A DNA stretch of 64,000 nucleotides from Epiperipatus broadwayi (GCA_028023455.1 JAQFVV010000031.1:1676001-1740000); one strand, 5' to 3'. Numbered from the stretch's first letter, positions 35,392 through 47,262 are shown. The notes: generated by a model not told the origin, from the sequence alone. A program made the numbers and translations.

Positions 35392-37852
35392 CACAAATTT
35401 TCTTATTTAAAGATATAGAAGAAATGTGTTTTTTTTTTTTAGCATGAGGATCAGAACTTTGGCACTAAATAGATCTTTTTTACATTCAAGAATGCAAATA
35501 AATAGTCACAAAGCATATTATTACAACTGCACAAAGTAGTTCAGAAGATACATCAGCATAAGATTATTTTAATAATGTAGTTGTAATTTCTCAAATATTC
35601 ATATTTTATTAATTCAATTAATCAAACATTTATAAACAAAATTTAATTTTTTTTAAAAAAAACAATAACATTATGAAAAAGAAACTAGAGACTGGTGTCT
35701 ATTCAACAACATTACTTACATAATTTATGCATAATAATATAAACTATTTATTGCTGGGCATATATTAGGTATGCATTTTTTAAATGAGCATAGTGTGATG
35801 ATCGCACATACTGCGGTCACACATATAGATATTTAACATTTAAAGAATATTAAATATTGCGTTTGGAATACTAAAAAGTGAGTTTTAAAAAATTATAAAC
35901 AAAGAAATGTTTTAATTAAGAAAAGAGAGAGAATTAGAATCGAAAAGATTCTTATCTTTTACCCTCCAAAGTTAAGATTTGGTGAAATGAAAAATAAGTT
36001 AGAAATATTGAAATTGTACATTAGAAAATTAATAGTAATAAAGAAATCTAAATGAAAGACAAATTGAAATATGATGTATAAGAAAAGTAAAGTTTGAAAA
36101 GTTTAAACAAGAATAAAATAGAAATTTAAAACATGACCGAAAGATAAGGATCTGGGTCATAAAAGTACACATTTGACGATAAAACAAAATGCGTGTATGA
36201 AGTATGATAAAGACAGCAATAATTTATGCTTGTCAGTAATGTCAAAAATAAAAAACATTTTATTAAAAATCTGTGTAATTAAAGGAGAAATAAATGTACA
36301 TAGTGCTACAAAATTGGGTAAAAACAAATCTATGTAAATGGCCGAAGGCAAAGTAAGAAAAGAAAGGTGGGAATAAAAGCGAGAACAAAGGATCGAAAGG
36401 ACAAAGGACTGGAATTTTTTAATTAAAAAATTTCAGTTTGTTGATTAGAGTTGGAGACTTTTTGTCGAGAGGTTGGTGGAAAGACTGCTCTGATACTAAG
36501 CAGCCATAGTTAACAAGATATGATTTCTAACATCGGTGCCTCATCAAGGATGGCTGGCTAAGGGCCGTCATGATCGCTTGCCAATCCAGACTTGCTGTGC
36601 TCTAATGGTTCCCGTATAGATGTAACAACTGCCGACATAGCACCTGCCAGAGGATTCATTTTTGCCTGGTCCTAAATGCAGAGGAGTTCCCACAACCAAA
36701 ATCTAACTTAAGAGTGACCGTTCCGTGCTAAAGAAGTGGAGAAATTCCACGTGGCAGTCAGCAAGACTTCAAAGTAATTCAGACTTAAAAACCTAGGTAA
36801 ATATGTATACTACATTTTATATTTCCATGTGCACATACCTTTATTGAGACAATGGCCAAATTCTTACTTTGAATGATAAAGACATTCTTTAACTTTTTAT
36901 ATATACACGGAATGATGATTATAAATGTACAATCATTTATAGGATCTTTTTATTTTGTTTTACTCGTAGCATTATAGCATATAATCTTTTTTTTATTGAG
37001 TATTAATGATTTAAAGTATTTCTTTTATTGTTAATTTATTCTATTAAATATATTTATTATTGATTTAAATGTTTCGTCTCATCCTTCGCCACTCCAAAAA
37101 TAATATAGACTTAGGGGTTGGGAAATAATTATTACTCATTATGAGTACTGAATTAACATGTGAAGCTGGTGGTGCAGTATTTTGATCCCATTAAAATTTA
37201 TAAATATCCAAGCGCTGTAACTCTGTTAAATCTTACAGCAGTCGAGAGATGGTTGACAGGGAAAGATAACCTGGGGCTATACCCATATAGTTACAGGTTC
37301 GGTCAAGTACAGATGTAGACTCATTTATGTCCGTATGTTCTCTCTGCTTGCGGTAGCGGAAAGTGGACGATCTTGAATTTTAAGAATTCCCATTATATAT
37401 AAATAAAAGGGAAGTTTAAGCTTTCGATCGCCAGGTTTCCATTACAAATTTTCTTATTTAAAGATATAGAAGAAATGTGTTATCATTTTTTTTTAGCATG
37501 AGGATCAGAACTTTGGCATTAAATAGATCTTTTTTACATTCAAGAATGCAAATAAATAGTCACAAAGCATATTATTACAACTGCACAAAGTAGTTCAGAA
37601 GATACATCAGCATAAGATTATTTTAATAATGTAGTTGTAATTTCTCAAATATTCATATTTTATTAATTCAATTAATCAAACATTTATAAACAAAAATTTT
37701 TTTTTTAAAAAAAAACAATAACATTATGAAAAAGAAACTAGAGACTGGTGTCTATTCAACAACATTACTTACATAACTTGATTTATGCATAATAATATAA
37801 ACTATTTATTGCTGGGCATATATTAGGTATGCATTTTTTAAATGAGCATAGA
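35392..37852. repeat. Direct repeats of about 400 bp around a 1.65-kb insert
   Basis: 35392-35790 and 37443-37851 are nearly identical from ACAAATTTTCTTATTTAAAG to AAATGAGCATAG, differing by a few indels. The repeats do not start TG or end CA. The insert shows no primer-binding site next to the left copy and no polypurine tract before the right copy, so an LTR retrotransposon is not supported. The insert holds more G and C than its surroundings at 36470-36780 and 37200-37400. Both parts have CGAGAG(G/A) segments loosely like a pol III A box, and 37301 has GGTTCGGTC like a B box. A tandem duplication with later loss, or an unknown element, is possible. Confidence 0.6.
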
Positions 37853-38037
37853 TAAAACATTATTTGCAACATCATAAAAAATATTTTTCCATAAAGCTTG
37901 TATTATTTTTTAAATTAAAAAAAATGCATATCATTTAGATTGACAAATTTTTAATAGTATTTAAAATAATAGATGCCTTTTAATTAACACTTTTTTAACT
38001 ATTAAAGTTAATATATTTTTAAAATGTCCCTCTTCTG

Positions 38038-38163
38038 CCAATCTTTTTTTTTCTCATGTGTCATAGCATCAGCCGGGAAGCAAACCCGCTAACCCAGAAC
38101 AACTGCTTGTAAAGCAGCTGTCGCTGACCTCTCGACCACCAATGCTTGACCAATCTTTTTTTT
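38038..38163 (-). mobile_element. tRNA-derived SINE, 97 bp, with 14-bp target-site duplication
   Basis: CCAATCTTTTTTTT flanks the insert at 38038-38051 and 38150-38163, so the insert is about 38053-38149. On the minus strand it folds like a tRNA. The acceptor arm AGCATTG pairs with TGATGCT. The A box is TGGTCGAGAGG. The anticodon-like arm GCTGC TTTACAA GCAGT has a UAC anticodon position as in tRNA-Val. The arm CGGG TTTGCTT CCCG forms the B-box region. There is no long unrelated body. A poly(A) on the minus strand lies in the duplicated site. It is probably moved by a LINE. Confidence 0.78.
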
Positions 38164-39455
38164 AAGCATTAAAATGAAAAACAATTTTAAGTGCTTTTTA
38201 TTCACATAAATTGATTAAAAAGAAATATTTTTTGTCAGCTTTCACAAATATATCAGACATAAAAACATTGCTATAATAACTCATAAGTCAAAATCATTTC
38301 CAAAGAATCATTTAAATAAACTTAAAGCTAATACTTTCTTGTATCAATGCTAATCTATTCATCAAACAACTTTTTTATCTGATAGGTTGACATTGATACA
38401 AAAAAATAAATAGGTATCAATGTTACACATAGAATATAAAATTTATTTTTTTTATTAACTTTTTACAAAAATTGTTTGCAAATTCTAAAAAAATGTATTG
38501 TAATCATGAATACATACATATGCAAATTGGGAATCAGGTAAAAATTGAATAGCAAGATTTCTCTCAGACAGACAGACAAAAAAAACAGTACGTTAAATAA
38601 AAGCATACAATTAAAAAAAAAAAAAATTAGTTTGCTGCTAATAACTCCCCCTCTTTTTTTTACAATGATATATTAAATTAATCTTTATTTTTTAATAATA
38701 TGACATTTTAAAAATATTTTGTACAATTTTTATATAATTGGTAAATATTATCAAATTCTGTAATCATTTTTATTGTCACAATATTTATTTGTCATAAAGA
38801 TATAGTATAAAGAAAAAAATATAGCATAAAGAAAAGGATTGGTTTTAAATTTATGCCATAATTTACTATGTATATATGGTAGACAATAAATAATCAATAT
38901 AAAAAAGTATATATACAGTAGACAATATATACATTTTGTAAAAAAAAAAAAATGCTTTTTTTTATTATTTATTATGTTTAAAATCTTGAACAATACATAT
39001 ATAATCATTTAATTAATTGCTCTAGAAGGCAGCTGGCCTTCAAGAACCTAAGTAGCAGATTGAGAATAGTAGTTTCATTCAATAGATTTTCTTTTTACTT
39101 TAGGCAGCTAAAAAATCATCCAGGAAACTTTAATTTTCTTGTCCACCAATGCACTATTGTATTTAACTACACAGATTTGTTTAATCAAAAAATTATCTTT
39201 CAAATTATATTTGGTCAAAGTAAAATAGCAATAGAAAAACCATAGTTCATCAATAGACTGCCCATTCTGTGCTTCATTAAAAAAATCTAATCAACATATT
39301 AATTTTATAAATATAAAAAATGTATTATATTAAGACTTACATTCTGTGACGAAACATATAAATAAAGATAACTGAAAAAAATAAATAAGCATTAAGAATG
39401 CATCTCTGGGTGAATTAGCACTTCAGTTAGCCTAGGTCAGTAGTTTTCACATATA
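38164..39455. other. AT-rich DNA without recognised feature
   Basis: No gene or repeat family was supported. The short frames at 38751-39245 lack coding support. Confidence 0.45.
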
Positions 39456-39579
39456 TTATTTATTTGGCATTTATCAATATCAACTCATTACACCTTAATC
39501 TACAAATGTTATACATTTCTCAGATGTGTGAGTCAAAACATTTGGTATATATATTAAATCATACTAATTTGATAAATAT

Positions 39580-39835
39580 TAAGCAAAGATGATGAAAAAT
39601 AGTGGCCAAATGATGCAGATGCAATCATTGAATATTTCTTGGTGATTATTTATCTTTTCAGATATCTTTATTTATGTGGTTAAGTTTAAATATATCTAAG
39701 ATCTTACTACATATGAAAATGAGGGGAAGAGTTGGATTAATGATACCATGAAGTTGTGTCTAACTAGAATAGCTGTTAACCCTAAAAATGTGATAATCTC
39801 TAACCTAATAAATGATTAGTAATAATCGTAAGTAT
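39580..39835 (+). mobile_element. Decayed hammerhead-family relic with A-like and B-like parts
   Basis: TTGGTGATTATTTATCTTTT followed by CAG (39639-39661) is identical to the strand after the family A cleavage site. ATAATCTCTAACCTAATAAATG near 39790 matches the family B tail. The ribozyme core between is not recognisable. It may be an ancestral or recombinant form. Confidence 0.45.
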
Positions 39836-40292
39836 ATTTATCTAAAGTGAATATTTTCAAATGTGTAAATGTAAGAAATTTTGCACTAGATTAAATTTAT
39901 GTTATTAATCCATATATATTTGTATATTTTTGTAAAGTTTTATGCTGAAAAATAGATGAAGTTATTAAACAATAAGTTGTTACAATCAAGTATTAGTGTT
40001 TGATTATCACTGACAATAATTTACTCTTTCTTGCCACTCCTATATCATAATTTATTATATCAATACTTAATATTACATCATAAACACTGAGTTGACTGCT
40101 TCAATTTTTTATTAAATAAGATTAAATATTAAAAGCATAAAGCTAAACTAGTCAATAAATAATCAAAATTATCCCAAATCCAAACTCAAACAGATTAGCC
40201 AAGAAAGTAAAATCTAAAACACAACTAATGGTTTTACTGCTACAAGCAGACTTCTCAAGTATGAAGAATTACAAAACAATAGCATATTTACA

Positions 40293-40640
40293 TTAAACAT
40301 TTCCCACAAATCCATTTACTTCCCATCTACCATTAATATTAAAAGAACTTTTAAATAAGTTAATTGCTTCAGAATCATAAATTTTTAATAATAAAGATTC
40401 TTTAATTCTTTTTATTCCATTTCTCTCAACAAAAAAAAAAACCTTAGTTTCCTCAAAATTAATAATGTGGTCTGTATCTTTTTCATAGACATACAAAGCA
40501 GAACTAAGATATTTATTTCTAATCCTACTTTTAAATATCTTTATTCTTTCATTTAAGCTCAAACTACTCTGACCTATATAAAACTTCTTACAAAAACAAG
40601 GGATAATATATACTATACTAGAAATAGTCAGTCATTCTAT
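40293..40640 (-). pseudogene. PLE GIY-YIG endonuclease fragment, left arm
   Basis: The minus-strand frame reads IYIIPCFCKKFYIGQSSLS, then LNERIKIFKSRIRNK and SALYVYEKDTDHIINFEETKV, and later ESLLLKIYDSEAINLF. These are the GIY-YIG nuclease landmarks: IY..PC, YIGQ, the conserved R of LNERIK, the H/D-F segment and the terminal E. In PLEs this domain follows the reverse transcriptase and nicks the target DNA. The frame at 40293-40562 is open, and the upstream part continues in the same frame to about 40640. The reverse-transcriptase portion is absent, so this is a 5'-truncated dead copy. Confidence 0.82.
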
Positions 40641-40959
40641 CAAAAATTTCCATTGTATTATTTAACAAATTATTCAATAAAATCATATTTTTCTTTATCC
40701 TTTACATCATTACAAATATTACAATTAAATAAAATACTTTTAACAAATGTATCAGAGTAGTCAACACTCAAATAATCTTTATAAAATTTTATTTAATTTA
40801 ATAGTAATATTTGTAATGATGTAAACAATAAAGAAAAATATGATTTTATTTCTTTGCCATTTAAATTGTCTTATAAAATTGTATGTAAAAGTAGTAATTT
40901 GTTTGGAAATAGAAAAATGCTTGAAAAGGGGGTATTACATTGAATAATTTATTAAATAA

Positions 40960-41300
40960 TAGAAAGAAAATTTTTGATAGGAAGACTATTCCTGATATAG
41001 TGTATATTATCCCTTGTTTTTGTAATAAGTTTTATATAGGTCAGAGTAGTTTGAACTGAAATGAAAGAATAAAGGTACATAAAAGTAGAGTTAGAAATAA
41101 ATATCTTAATCCTGCTTTGTATGACCATGAAAAAGATACAGACCACATTATTAATTTTGACAAGGCTAAGGTTATCTTTTTTGAGAGAAAGGAAATAAAA
41201 AGCATTAAAGAATCTTTATTATTGAAAAATTTATGATTCTGAAGCAATTAACTTATTTAAAAGTTTTTTTAATATTAAGGATGAATGGGAAATAAATGGA
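40960..41300 (+). pseudogene. PLE GIY-YIG endonuclease fragment, right arm
   Basis: The plus-strand copy of the same domain reads VYIIPCFCNKFYIGQSSLN, a stop codon (TGA near 41058), then NERIKVHKSRVRNKYLNPALYDHEKDTDHII in segments, and frameshifts after 41220. Compared with the left arm it is more damaged. The minus-strand frames at 40952-41247 are shadows of it. Confidence 0.8.
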
Positions 41301-41454
41301 ATTATGGGTAAAGTTTATATTAATATGCTGTTGTTTTGTAATTCTTTACACTTGAGAAGTCTGCTTGTAGCAGTGAAACCATTAGTTGTGTTTTAGATTT
41401 TACTTTCTTGGCTAGTCTGGTTGAGTTTTGGATAATTTTGATTAAATAAGATTA

Positions 41455-42699
41455 GTATGGACTTTATTTCTCAAGCAGAAAGTGAGTTTAAGAGTAATGA
41501 TTCTAACATATATTATGAGTTATTTTTCAATGTTATTTATAAAAAAAGAAAGAATTAATCTAAAAAAATAATTCTTGCATTTTAATAAGAAACAGTAATT
41601 AAAAAAATTAATTCATTTTTAATATTAAAAATCTTTAATATATATATTTAATCACATCTAGATTAATTTGAAATGATTTGCCTATTTTTTTGTACAATGA
41701 AATATATTAAATCAGTGAATTGTTTATAGTTTCATATAATTTGATATATATTTTTGATAATATCATTTTTAAATTTTTATGACAAGCATTATTATTGTTA
41801 AAACATTAAATACATTTTTATAAGCAAACAAGTGCAGTATACTACAAATTTTGAAGTATCTAAAAACTGACATACCTCTAATGTTTTGTCATTTTTTTAA
41901 AATAAAAGGAATGAATAAATACAATTAGATTCCATAACAATCATTAAGGTTATCATTTCATATTATAGGGGTTTATACTCACATTATTATTGCTTGGAAG
42001 AACATGATGTTTAAGTCCCTAAGTGACCTATTGAGACCAACAGTTACATTCACTTAACTAAATTAAGATCTTTTTTTCTACTACAAATTTAGCATTTGAA
42101 TTCCCTACATAAAACTGCACTGAGTAATAAAAATTAAAAAAAACCTCAGTAGATCAAGAGAAATTATTGTGCTCAATCTGCCAGTTAATTTGACCTTTTG
42201 GGTAACTTATGTATGGAGTCTTATCTTTTCTGTTTGCAGTCAACAGTACTGTAGTTACTTTCATTCTATGATTTCCCCCCTTTTTTTTCTTTGAATCATT
42301 TTTTTGTGTAATTCTTTATGGCTGTTTTTGATGGTTTCTAAATTAAAAGTTGATATTCATGAAAATACTGATGAATTTTAACTAGAGCTTGCAAATCATC
42401 TTAAAATAGTAATAGTCTTCTAAAATGTTTCAAAGTTAAAGAAGATCAATAAAAATATAATAGACTACTAAAAATTATCACAAGATAAATGTTACAAAAA
42501 AGTCAACAATTAATCAGTAAATTTTTAACTAAAACAAAGCAATCTAATGTATTAAAAAAAAGGAATATAAAATATTCTATTTAAGAATAACTTACTTAAA
42601 AAGATTGAACATCTAGAATTAAGTAAAATAATATAGAAAAGAATATGTGATAAGAAGAGAACAAATGTCTTAAAAGTATAAAACCTCTGGGATTAGAAA
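41455..42699. other. AT-rich DNA without recognised feature
   Basis: No supported feature. Confidence 0.45.
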
Positions 42700-44010
42700 G
42701 GCAGTTGTTCATATAAAAAAAAATCACATCATGACAAGAACTATATAGTAGTAAAGAATAATAAAAAAAAAGTATGCCCTAAAATTAATATCTATTCCAA
42801 ACACTTTAGATGAAGATTATATTAAATCTTTGAAAAAGATTAATAATAGAATTATTACAAATACATTATTTTAAATAAAACAAGTAAATAAATTGTTGGT
42901 AAAGATATATATACTAAATATCTCAATAAACATATCAGATGATTGGAAGAATGTAGTAAGACATTGATAGTTTTAAAAAGGCAAAAAGAAAAATATTGAA
43001 AATTACAGATCTGACAATCACATCCAGATATTAAAAAGTGTAGAAAAGATCAACGAGTATGAATTGCAATTATGCTTTGGATTAGTAAATTATTAAATAG
43101 GATTTGATTCTAAGCAATTTAGTAATGAATAAAACATTAGAATATGAGTTCAAATATTTTCATATTCTGAAAAATATTAAAATGAAACAACAATGATTAA
43201 ACTACTATGGTGATATTTAGATGATTAATATCATTAAGGTTGTATATGAGGGTGAATCTATCATTCCAATTTTTTACTTATGTTTTGGGAAATATTTTAT
43301 ATGTAAGAATAACAAATTGAAGAAACTAAAAATAAATGAAATTACTTAAGTCATCCAGACTTTATAAATAATGTAGTTGTTTTTCCATAATAATGTTTCA
43401 GAATTTAAAGAAATGTTCCAAAAGCTATTATAACAGAAAGTAAAGGTAAATACTAAAAGAAAGACATGAAAATTGATAGTAATGAATTAGAAAAAATTAA
43501 ATTACAAATATGTTGGTTAGATTATAAATATAAATGGAAACACAATTGAAGAAATTAATCATAGAATTTAAATAAAATTATTTTAGTGGAAATAATATTA
43601 ATAAAAAATTAAACTCTGTGGTTTAAAAAAGTTTTTTGATATGCTTTACCTGTGCTTCCATATGGATCTGAGGCTTGCATGCTTAATAGAAGAGATTAGA
43701 AAAACAAACCAATTAGCAAATTATGAAAAGATATATGTTGTCAATAATAAGAGATACAACACTATATTCATGATTAAAAACAAACAAACAGGTATCACTC
43801 TTATTGTTGAAAAAGTTTGAAGCTAAAATGAAATTGGATTGAATTTGTGGTTAGCAGAGATGAGAATAAATAAACAATTGAAGTCTTAAAATTGATTTCA
43901 CATTATTTAATTAAAAAATTCACTAGAATATAAATAAAAAAAGCTATGAGTTAAAGAAATCACCCTGCAATGGAATATTAATAACTCAAAATGATGAAAT
44001 AACGATAAAA
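42700..44010 (+). pseudogene. RTE-like LINE relic, most of the reverse transcriptase, highly decayed
   Basis: Translating across all three plus frames gives RTE-family blocks in the right order. They are ISDDWKNVV near 42935, KGKKKNIENYRS near 42977, INEYELQLCFGLVNY..GFDS near 43050, MINIIKVVYEGESIIPI near 43222, INNVVVF..NNVSEFKEMFQKL near 43365 (catalytic box lost), INGNTIEEINHRI near 43530, then LPVLPYGSEACMLNRRD near 43645. DENK..TIEVLKLIS follows near 43860. The same blocks occur at 1-575 and 45.7-46.2 kb. Stops and shifts are dense, so it is the oldest of the three copies. No intact frame exceeds about 40 codons. Confidence 0.7.
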
Positions 44011-45655
44011 TAAATAAAAAATTATGTAAAATGCTTAAAAAGAATATAAATAAAATAAAATTAGTTTGGCTATTAGTAGAAAATATTGTTGTGGAAAGTT
44101 ATAGTTCTATTGAAAGACTTAATCTTGCATATTTAATAAAGAAAACTTTAAACATCAACACACTTTTACATATATATGCTTAGACAGTTAAACTGTCTTA
44201 TAAATAAATAATTTGGTTACTAAATTGAAAACATCCGTTTGTTTATTTTTTGTAATTAAAAAAAACATAAAATTTCTCACGATTGTCTATTGTTTACTAA
44301 ACCCTTTCCCAACCTTATGCTTATAATTCTGTTGAGAAAGATTTTATCTTGAGGTCATTTGATGGAAATACGTTTATTAAATATATACAGTATGTACTAT
44401 ATTAAGCAATTAAATATAAGGATTTACGGTTTATAAAAATGAAGTCTGAATTTTTAAGAATAAGTCACTATGAAAAATATTTTGACCAAAGTTTGAATTA
44501 ATAATTTTAACGCTTAATCTCCTCTTCGTAATCATATAAATTTTTGTGCTATTGGCTATGCAATCCATGAAGTTAAGTTATGAAAAAAAGGTTTGGTCAC
44601 AGAAAAAAAAACTATTTATTTGTTGAATCCTGCTTCCGACAACTTTATTAAGTTTGGTTCAATGAACAAAATAACCATCGAATCATTAACAGCCATTGAT
44701 AAACAAATACAGCTATTTTAACTTGAGAAAAAGAATAGAGAAAAAATTAAAACATAAGTTTTGTTTGAGATTATATTAGCTAAATTGGGAAACAAACAGA
44801 TCTGAACAAAATATACTACTACAAAAATCCATGTTCACTTGAAAAAGCATAATTAATAATTAAATTAATAAATATGACAATTCTTTATTTCTGTCTGTTT
44901 TATTTAATCTTAATTCTTTTTTTTTTTTAAATTAAATATGTCTTAATATAAAATTGCTTTCAAAAACAAAGTTATACCTCCCAGGTGAATATATTTTTAA
45001 ATATATTCTCCCCACTGACCATTAAAAACCAGTGCAATATTGCAATTTGTATAAAAGACACCAATAAAAATGCAAAGCCCTTAAACAATTTCAATAATTT
45101 TATCTTATACACAGTATAATTTGCATTTTACTCTCACAAAAGATTGAACTTGAACCATTAGTATTAACAGTCAGCATACAATGTGAGTCAGCATCATGAA
45201 ATTTTATTCTAATTCTTTTACATGAACAAGATTTGCATTGTGCTACGAGTCTCATGGTTAAAGCTAGAACATCCACAACTTGAGATTCGAATTTAAATTG
45301 AATAAAACTTGAAAAAAATTTTAGATTCCCGCAAAAAAAAATTTTTTTTTTCTTTCAGATAGCCAACTAATTAGTTAATAATACGCTTATATTGATCAGC
45401 AAATGGATATCTAGAGAAGTGGGATCTTCATGACCAAATATTTCGCAAGTTTGATAAATAATGCTTTCTCTTTCATTAGCTCTTTTTGGGCAAATGCTGG
45501 AAGACTTTTTTGTCTGGCATAGGTCAAACAAAAACATTTTTGATTAATCTGTGATATAACAACCTCAAATCAAGAGGCCTGAATTAGCTTCAATCCCCCT
45601 AGCAAAAGAATTCCAGTGGTTCTTACTATATTAGAAAATGTATAAAAGTAGAATA
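44011..45655. other. AT-rich DNA without recognised feature
   Basis: No supported feature. Confidence 0.45.
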
Positions 45656-45656
45656 T

Positions 45657-46167
45657 ATCATCATCATCATCATCAACCATTATCAATCCACTGCAGGATG
45701 AAGGTCTCTCCAAGTTTAATCCATCTTTTCTGATCTTTAGCTTCTCTTCTCCACATCACCCCTGCACACTTTCTTATTTCATCCACCCATCTCACATGTG
45801 GTCTCTTTCTGGGTCTTTTACAATCTCTTGGAATCCAGTTTAAAATTTCAATTGTCCATCTATTATCATCTCTTCTAGCAATATGTCCAGCCCAACTCCA
45901 ATCTTTTAATTTTTTCAATGAGGTCAGTAACACCTGTTTGTTCTCTTACCCATACATTGGGTTTTCGATCTCTTCTTGTTACTCCCAACATGCATCTCTC
46001 CATACTTTTTCGAGTGGTCTGAAGTCTCTGTATTGCTCTTCTATTAAGTGTCCAAGTCTCAGATCCATAAGTAAGAACTGGTAAAACACATTTTTTAAAA
46101 ACCTTCCTTTTCAAACACATACGCATATTTCCTTTTATTTTCAAGTTATTTCTACCAAAAGCAATAT
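45657..46167 (-). pseudogene. RTE-like LINE, 5'-truncated copy with (ATG)n 3' tail
   Basis: On the minus strand the copy starts abruptly at about 46167 (FGRNNLKIKGNMRMCLKRKVF). It reads VLPVLTYGSETWTLNRRAIQ and SMERCMLGVTRRDRKPNVWV to about 45880. One frameshift there leads into DWSWAGHIARRDDNRWTIEI, KRPHVRWVDEIRK and GETFILQWIDNG. A stop follows, then a short 3' end and a TGATGATGATGATGATGA tail (45658-45675). The order of the C-terminal blocks and the trinucleotide tail are typical of RTE-clade elements. It is the best preserved of the three copies; only one frame break is evident. 5' truncation is the usual outcome of LINE insertion. Confidence 0.85.
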
Positions 46168-46499
46168 ATAATGGCTTTCACAGAATTTTGACCTGTAGAT
46201 TCAAATTTGAAATTATACCATTATGTATATGTTAAGTTTTCTACAACAAGAGCTTACTTTAATTTAACCAAAGTGGATGATACATTTAATCAACATTACT
46301 AATATTTTGTTGTTGCCATATGTGCATAGGCATATATATGTGTGTGTGTGTTTAAAAAGAGGGCTAAATATAGATACAGTGTTTTACAGAAATACTATTG
46401 ACATTTTATAAAGCAGATAAAATCTGAGTTGAATATACAATCAATGCACAATCTGAATTTGATTTTTTTTTTTTTTGGAAAAGAGAAAAAGAACATGAA
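46168..46499. other. AT-rich DNA with a TG microsatellite
   Basis: A TATATGTGTGTGTGTG run lies near 46335-46351. Nothing else was recognised. Confidence 0.5.
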
Positions 46500-46514
46500 T
46501 TGGTAATATTTATT

Positions 46515-47262
46515 TTACCACTAAACATCATTTGATCACCATTTCTTATGCTTGCTCATAACTGTTATCAAAACAGGAAAAAACTCTCCAAACAGTAGTA
46601 GCACTCAGTGCAAACCAGGGTAATCAATGGATGGCAGAAGGCTTGTGCATAAAATCCCTATCTAGTGCCTACTCAGCCAATATCCCCATACTAGTTTCTA
46701 GTTTGTGGCTTTCATCAGTGAGGAGCCTTGGATCTGAGAGCACTGCACCTAGATCTTAAAATCTAATGCAACCCTCCAGCAGCCACCTTTTATCTCTACT
46801 TAACTACAAAACTATGAAAATAAAATTGAAAACACAATAATATTTTCAATCCAAGTTCATTAGCTTATTTAGTCATATAGGTCTAAAGTCAGTTCAGTAC
46901 CAATACATTTTGGTGTCTTTAGTTCTTTAATAACCATAGACACCACTATCCTATTAGGCAGGAATGGTATTAAACTACTAAACATTACATGATTATTTTT
47001 TATGCTTGCTCATAACTGTTATTAAAACTGGAAAAACTCTCCATACAGTAATGGCACTCAGTTCGGGAATCCATTGATAACTCTGGCTTGCACTGAGTGG
47101 CACTATTATGGAGAGTTTTGCCTGTTTTAATAACAGTTATGAGAAAGCATAAGAAATGGTCACCATGTGATGTTTAGTGGTTTAATACCAATCCTGCCTA
47201 ATAGAATAGTGGTGGCTATGGTTATTAAAGAATCAAAGACATCAAAATGTATGGATTAAAAT
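46515..47262. mobile_element. Family C element, tandem minus units and an inverted arm
   Basis: A minus unit starts near 46520. TATGCTTGCTCATAACTGTTA occurs at 46547 and again at 47001, giving a period of 454 bp. The second unit is partial and turns near 47070 into a plus arm (GCACTGAGTGGCACT..AACAGTTATGAGAAAGCATAAG) that ends near 47262. One hammerhead is present, in the first unit. Exact ends are uncertain because no clear target duplication was found. Confidence 0.75.
46677..46731 (-). ncRNA. Hammerhead ribozyme, family C
   Basis: Minus strand. CTGATGA is the complement of 46712-46718, GAAA of 46695-46698, and palindromic stem III ACTAGT spans 46690-46695. Stem II has AGCC against the mutated AACT, so it is weakened. 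Outer stem I CCAA/TTGG is present, and position 17 is A. Confidence 0.75.

Larger units (their letters stand above)
40111..41454. mobile_element. Inverted pair of Penelope-like fragments with 14-bp target-site duplication
   Basis: ATTAAATAAGATTA lies at 40111-40124 and 41441-41454. Between are two diverged head-to-head copies of one PLE 3' part: minus at about 40125-40780 and plus at about 40790-41440. Outward from the centre each encodes the GIY-YIG domain and ends in a shared 3' tail (CTTGAGAAGTCTGCTTGTAG..TTAGTTGTGTTTTAGATTTT). Left and right tail ends are not flush; the left extends about 37 bp further. Inverted, 5'-truncated arms bounded by 12-15 bp duplications are the same signature as the hammerhead hairpins in this window. 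Confidence 0.85.

Noticed and set aside
35392-37852. LTR retrotransposon
   Set aside because: The 400-bp repeats lack TG..CA ends, there is no primer-binding site or polypurine tract, and no gag or pol remnants appear inside.
38053-38149. Functional tRNA-Val gene
   Set aside because: Arm pairings contain mismatches, the insert is flanked by target-site duplications and related copies are scattered, so it is a SINE.
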